Shown here one piece after another: positions 4,679-6,774 of a stretch of DNA of 6,774 nt (positions are counted from its first letter, which is position 1; every line of letters starts with the position of its first letter). Both the position numbers and the translations under genes were made by a program. The DNA is taken from assembly GCA_900555105.1 (NCBI GenBank), contig USJP01000091.1:1-6774 (forward strand). Direction: 5' to 3'. The notes beneath the pieces are model-generated. The model was not told the origin of the DNA. It worked only from the letters and a program-made list of their open reading frames with translations, and did no database searches. Source of the stretch: an uncultured Coriobacteriaceae bacterium (GTDB lineage Bacteria > Actinomycetota > Coriobacteriia > Coriobacteriales > UMGS124).

Positions 4679-5848
4679 CTATCGCCTGGGCAGCTTGTCC
4701 TGCCAGCCGTGCAGGTTCTCGAGCGCGGCAAGCAGTGTCTTGTCAGACTTGGCGAAGTGGAAGCGGATGTAGCGGTTTTCGGGCTCGCGGAAGAAGCAGC
4801 TACCCGGCACACCTGCCACCTTGGCGTATTGTGTCAGGTCGCAAGCGAAGTCCTCGTCGTTTGCGTATCCGGCTTCGGAGATGTCGCACATCACGTAGTA
4901 GGCGCCTTCGGGCTCCACAAACTTCATGTTCAGGTCGGCCAGGCCGTTGCAGAAGAGCTCGCGCTTGTGGGTGTACTCGGCGGTGAGCTCGTCGTAGTAG
5001 GAGTCGGGCATGGTGAGCCCCACCACGGCGGCCTCCATGAGCGGGGCGGGTGCGCCCACGGTGAGAAAGTCGTGCACCTTTTTGGCGACCTCCACCACTT
5101 CTTGGGGAGCGATGATGTAGCCCAGGCGCCAACCGGTGATGGAGTAGGTCTTGGAGAGCGACCCACACGAGATGGTGCGGCACTGCATGCCCGGTAGGCT
5201 GGCAAAATAGACGTGCTTGTTGGGGGCGTAGACGATGTGCTCGTACACCTCGTCGGTAATGACCCACACGTCGTACTTCTCGGCCAGGCGTGCAATCGTC
5301 TCAAGTTCGCCGCGCGTAAAGACGCGGCCGCAGGGGTTGGAGGGGTTGCACAGGATGAGCGCTTTCACGCCCTCCTGGGCCATGGCGGCCTCGAGAGCGG
5401 CCTCGTCGAAGGTGAACGCGGGCGGCACGAGCGGCACGTAGATGGGCTCGGCGTGGCACAGGATCGCGTCGGCGCCGTAGTTTTCGTAGAAGGGCGAGAA
5501 CACCACGACCTTGTCGCCGGGGTCGCACACGGTGTGCACGGCGCACATCATGGCTTCGGTGCTTCCGCAGGTGACGACGATGTTCTTGTCGGGGTCGATG
5601 TCGATGCCCATGAAGTGGCGCTGTTTGGCGGCGAGCGCCTCGCGGAAGTTCTGCGCGCCCCAGGTGAGGGCGTACTGGTGCGGGCCCTCGTAAGCGACCT
5701 GCGCCAGGCGGTCGAGGAGCTCTTTGGGCGGGTCGAAGTCGGGGAAACCCTGGGAGAGGTTGACGGCGCCATGCTTGAGCGCCACGCGGGTCATGCGGCG
5801 GATGACCGAGTCGGTGAACCCGTCGGTCGACGTGCTGAGGGCTTTCAT
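4679..5848 (-). CDS. Class I/II pyridoxal-phosphate aminotransferase
   Basis: The 389-residue protein is a fold-type I aminotransferase that swaps an amino group between an amino acid and a 2-oxoacid in the cytoplasm. Visible motifs: NLSQGFPDFDPP (residues 30-41), the CGSTEA phosphate-site loop (94-99), NPSNPCGR (168-175), DEVYEH with Asp199, the cofactor lysine Lys233 in SLSKTYSITGWRLGY, and Arg362 in YIRFHF, which should bind the substrate carboxylate. All key residues are present and the length is typical. The motifs resemble the subgroup with kynurenine, methionine and aspartate aminotransferases; the exact substrate cannot be read. ATG 5848 is supported by AAAGGA (5864-5859) ten bases upstream. 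It begins 30 bases after the stop of the oxidoreductase beta subunit on the same strand with no terminator between, so the two are probably co-transcribed. Confidence 0.93.
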   Translation of the reverse strand: MKALSTSTDGFTDSVIRRMTRVALKHGAVNLSQGFPDFDPPKELLDRLAQVAYEGPHQYALTWGAQNFREALAAKQRHFMGIDIDPDKNIVVTCGSTEAMMCAVHTVCDPGDKVVVFSPFYENYGADAILCHAEPIYVPLVPPAFTFDEAALEAAMAQEGVKALILCNPSNPCGRVFTRGELETIARLAEKYDVWVITDEVYEHIVYAPNKHVYFASLPGMQCRTISCGSLSKTYSITGWRLGYIIAPQEVVEVAKKVHDFLTVGAPAPLMEAAVVGLTMPDSYYDELTAEYTHKRELFCNGLADLNMKFVEPEGAYYVMCDISEAGYANDEDFACDLTQYAKVAGVPGSCFFREPENRYIRFHFAKSDKTLLAALENLHGWQDKLPRR

Positions 5849-5878
5849 AGAAGGGGAGTCCTTTCGGGTGTGTGGGGT

Positions 5879-6774
5879 CTATCGGGTCCAGCTGGAGCGA
5901 ATCTGCTCCCACTTGGCGTCGCGGCCGGCGACGACGCGGGCGATCTCCTCGTCGTCAAGCGCACGGAAGCGTGTCTGTCGGCGCAGGTAATGGGTCACGT
6001 CGGAGAATTCCTTGGGGTTGCGGTTGAGCTTGAAGGCGCCTCCGGCGAGGCCGCTCACCGCAGGACCCTCGTACTCGGCCAGATACCACAGGCCGCAGTC
6101 CACAACCTCCTTGGCGATCTCGATTGTCTCGTCGGTGGCGTGGCCCCAGCCGGTGGGACAGGGGGCGATGACGTGGATGAACTTCGTGCCGCGGGTCTCG
6201 CTCGCCTTCTCTACCTTGGCGGTGAAGTCGTTGAGGTAGCCGACGCTTGCGGTGGCGGCGTAGGGCAGGCCGTGAGCGCACACGATCTCGAAGAGGTTCT
6301 TCTTCTGCGTGAGACAGCCGTGGTCGTTTTTGCCGGCGGGCGTGGTGGTGGTGCGGGCGCCGAAGGGTGTGAGGCCGCTCTTCTGGATGCCCGTGTTCAT
6401 GTACGCCTCGTTGTCGTAGCAGATGTAGATGATGTCCTCGTTGCGGTCGATGGCGCCCGACAAGGCCTGGATGCCGATGTCGGCCGTGCCGCCGTCGCCG
6501 GCGAAGCCCACCACGTTGAACGTGGCGGGGTCCTCGCCTTGGGCCCCAAGACCTGCGCGAATGCCGGTGAGCACCGATGCGGTGGCCGCAAAGGGCGTGA
6601 TGAAGGCGTTGTTGGCGAAGCACAGCTGGGGGAAGTTGAAGCCCACGGCGCTCATGCAGCCGGCCGGCAGCGCGCAGATCGTGCGGGGCCCCAGGACCTT
6701 GAGGGCCTGGCGCACCACGAGCGACCCGGCGCAACCCGCGCAGGCCTTGTGGCCGTAGAAGTACTCGTTGTCGG
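5879..6774 (-). CDS. porB: 2-Oxoacid (probably pyruvate):ferredoxin oxidoreductase beta subunit, 5' end outside window
   Basis: About 297 residues are visible; the start lies beyond the right edge. The protein is the thiamine-diphosphate subunit of an oxygen-sensitive complex that turns a 2-oxoacid and CoA into acyl-CoA, CO2 and reduced ferredoxin. Near the visible start GHKACAGCAGSLVVRQAL carries a CxxC pair (visible residues 11 and 14), ligands of a [4Fe-4S] cluster. Then come GCMSAVGFNFPQL, the thiamine-binding FAGDGGTADIGIQALSG motif, the YDNEAYMNTGIQKSG motif, a TTTTPAGK segment, and HVIAPCPTGWGH. These fit the PorB subunit of four-subunit enzymes; a branched-chain (VorB-type) substrate is not excluded. 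The GTG at 6718 is in frame but is not the start, since the CxxC motif lies upstream of it. Gamma, delta and alpha subunits are expected just past the right edge. Confidence 0.93.
   Translation of the reverse strand, partial: DNEYFYGHKACAGCAGSLVVRQALKVLGPRTICALPAGCMSAVGFNFPQLCFANNAFITPFAATASVLTGIRAGLGAQGEDPATFNVVGFAGDGGTADIGIQALSGAIDRNEDIIYICYDNEAYMNTGIQKSGLTPFGARTTTTPAGKNDHGCLTQKKNLFEIVCAHGLPYAATASVGYLNDFTAKVEKASETRGTKFIHVIAPCPTGWGHATDETIEIAKEVVDCGLWYLAEYEGPAVSGLAGGAFKLNRNPKEFSDVTHYLRRQTRFRALDDEEIARVVAGRDAKWEQIRSSWTR

Noticed and set aside
4649..5197. 182-codon plus-strand open frame opposite the aminotransferase
   Set aside because: It is antisense to the conserved C-terminal half of the enzyme, including the cofactor lysine region, and has no recognisable domain or ribosome binding site.
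5879..6718. GTG at 6718 as start of the oxidoreductase beta subunit
   Set aside because: The same frame continues to the window edge and encodes the expected cluster-binding CxxC segment upstream of this codon, so the gene is cut by the window.

Overview
The window is GC-rich and gene-dense. It reads as ordinary chromosome from a strict anaerobe, with no mobile element, CRISPR array, tRNA or rRNA. A reverse-type rubrerythrin, a ferredoxin-dependent 2-oxoacid oxidoreductase beta subunit and high GC together suggest an anaerobic actinobacterium such as a member of the Coriobacteriia (Collinsella/Eggerthella-like). That assignment is inference from gene content, not from a marker gene.

Layout, left to right. 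Positions 92-679 (+) encode a rubredoxin-ferritin fusion of the reverse rubrerythrin (NADH peroxidase) type, followed by a clear intrinsic terminator. After a leader with a large perfect palindrome comes a DUF3783 protein (968-1426, +). It converges on a small DUF1653 protein (1495-1767, -), and the two share a bidirectional terminator. Next is an AgcS-family sodium:alanine/glycine symporter (2005-3429, -, GTG start). Its long 5' leader carries a single glycine riboswitch aptamer, a helix just 5' of it that looks like a ghost aptamer, and a hairpin that buries the ribosome binding site. Divergent from it is a DUF308/HdeD-like six-helix membrane protein (3953-4549, +). A second bidirectional terminator separates it from an apparent two-gene minus-strand operon: a 2-oxoacid:ferredoxin oxidoreductase beta subunit (5879 to beyond the right edge) and, 30 bases downstream, a class I/II aminotransferase (4679-5848).

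The genes fit amino-acid fermentation. The symporter imports glycine or alanine under glycine-sensing control. The aminotransferase can turn amino acids into 2-oxoacids, and the oxidoreductase decarboxylates 2-oxoacids to acyl-CoA with reduced ferredoxin. Rubrerythrin protects such oxygen-sensitive iron-sulfur enzymes from peroxide. The joint pathway is inferred from neighbourhood only. I see no clearly new multi-gene system. The most rewarding region is the RNA-controlled agcS leader, where a translational switch can be drawn helix by helix; the palindromic leader of the DUF3783 gene is the main unexplained element.
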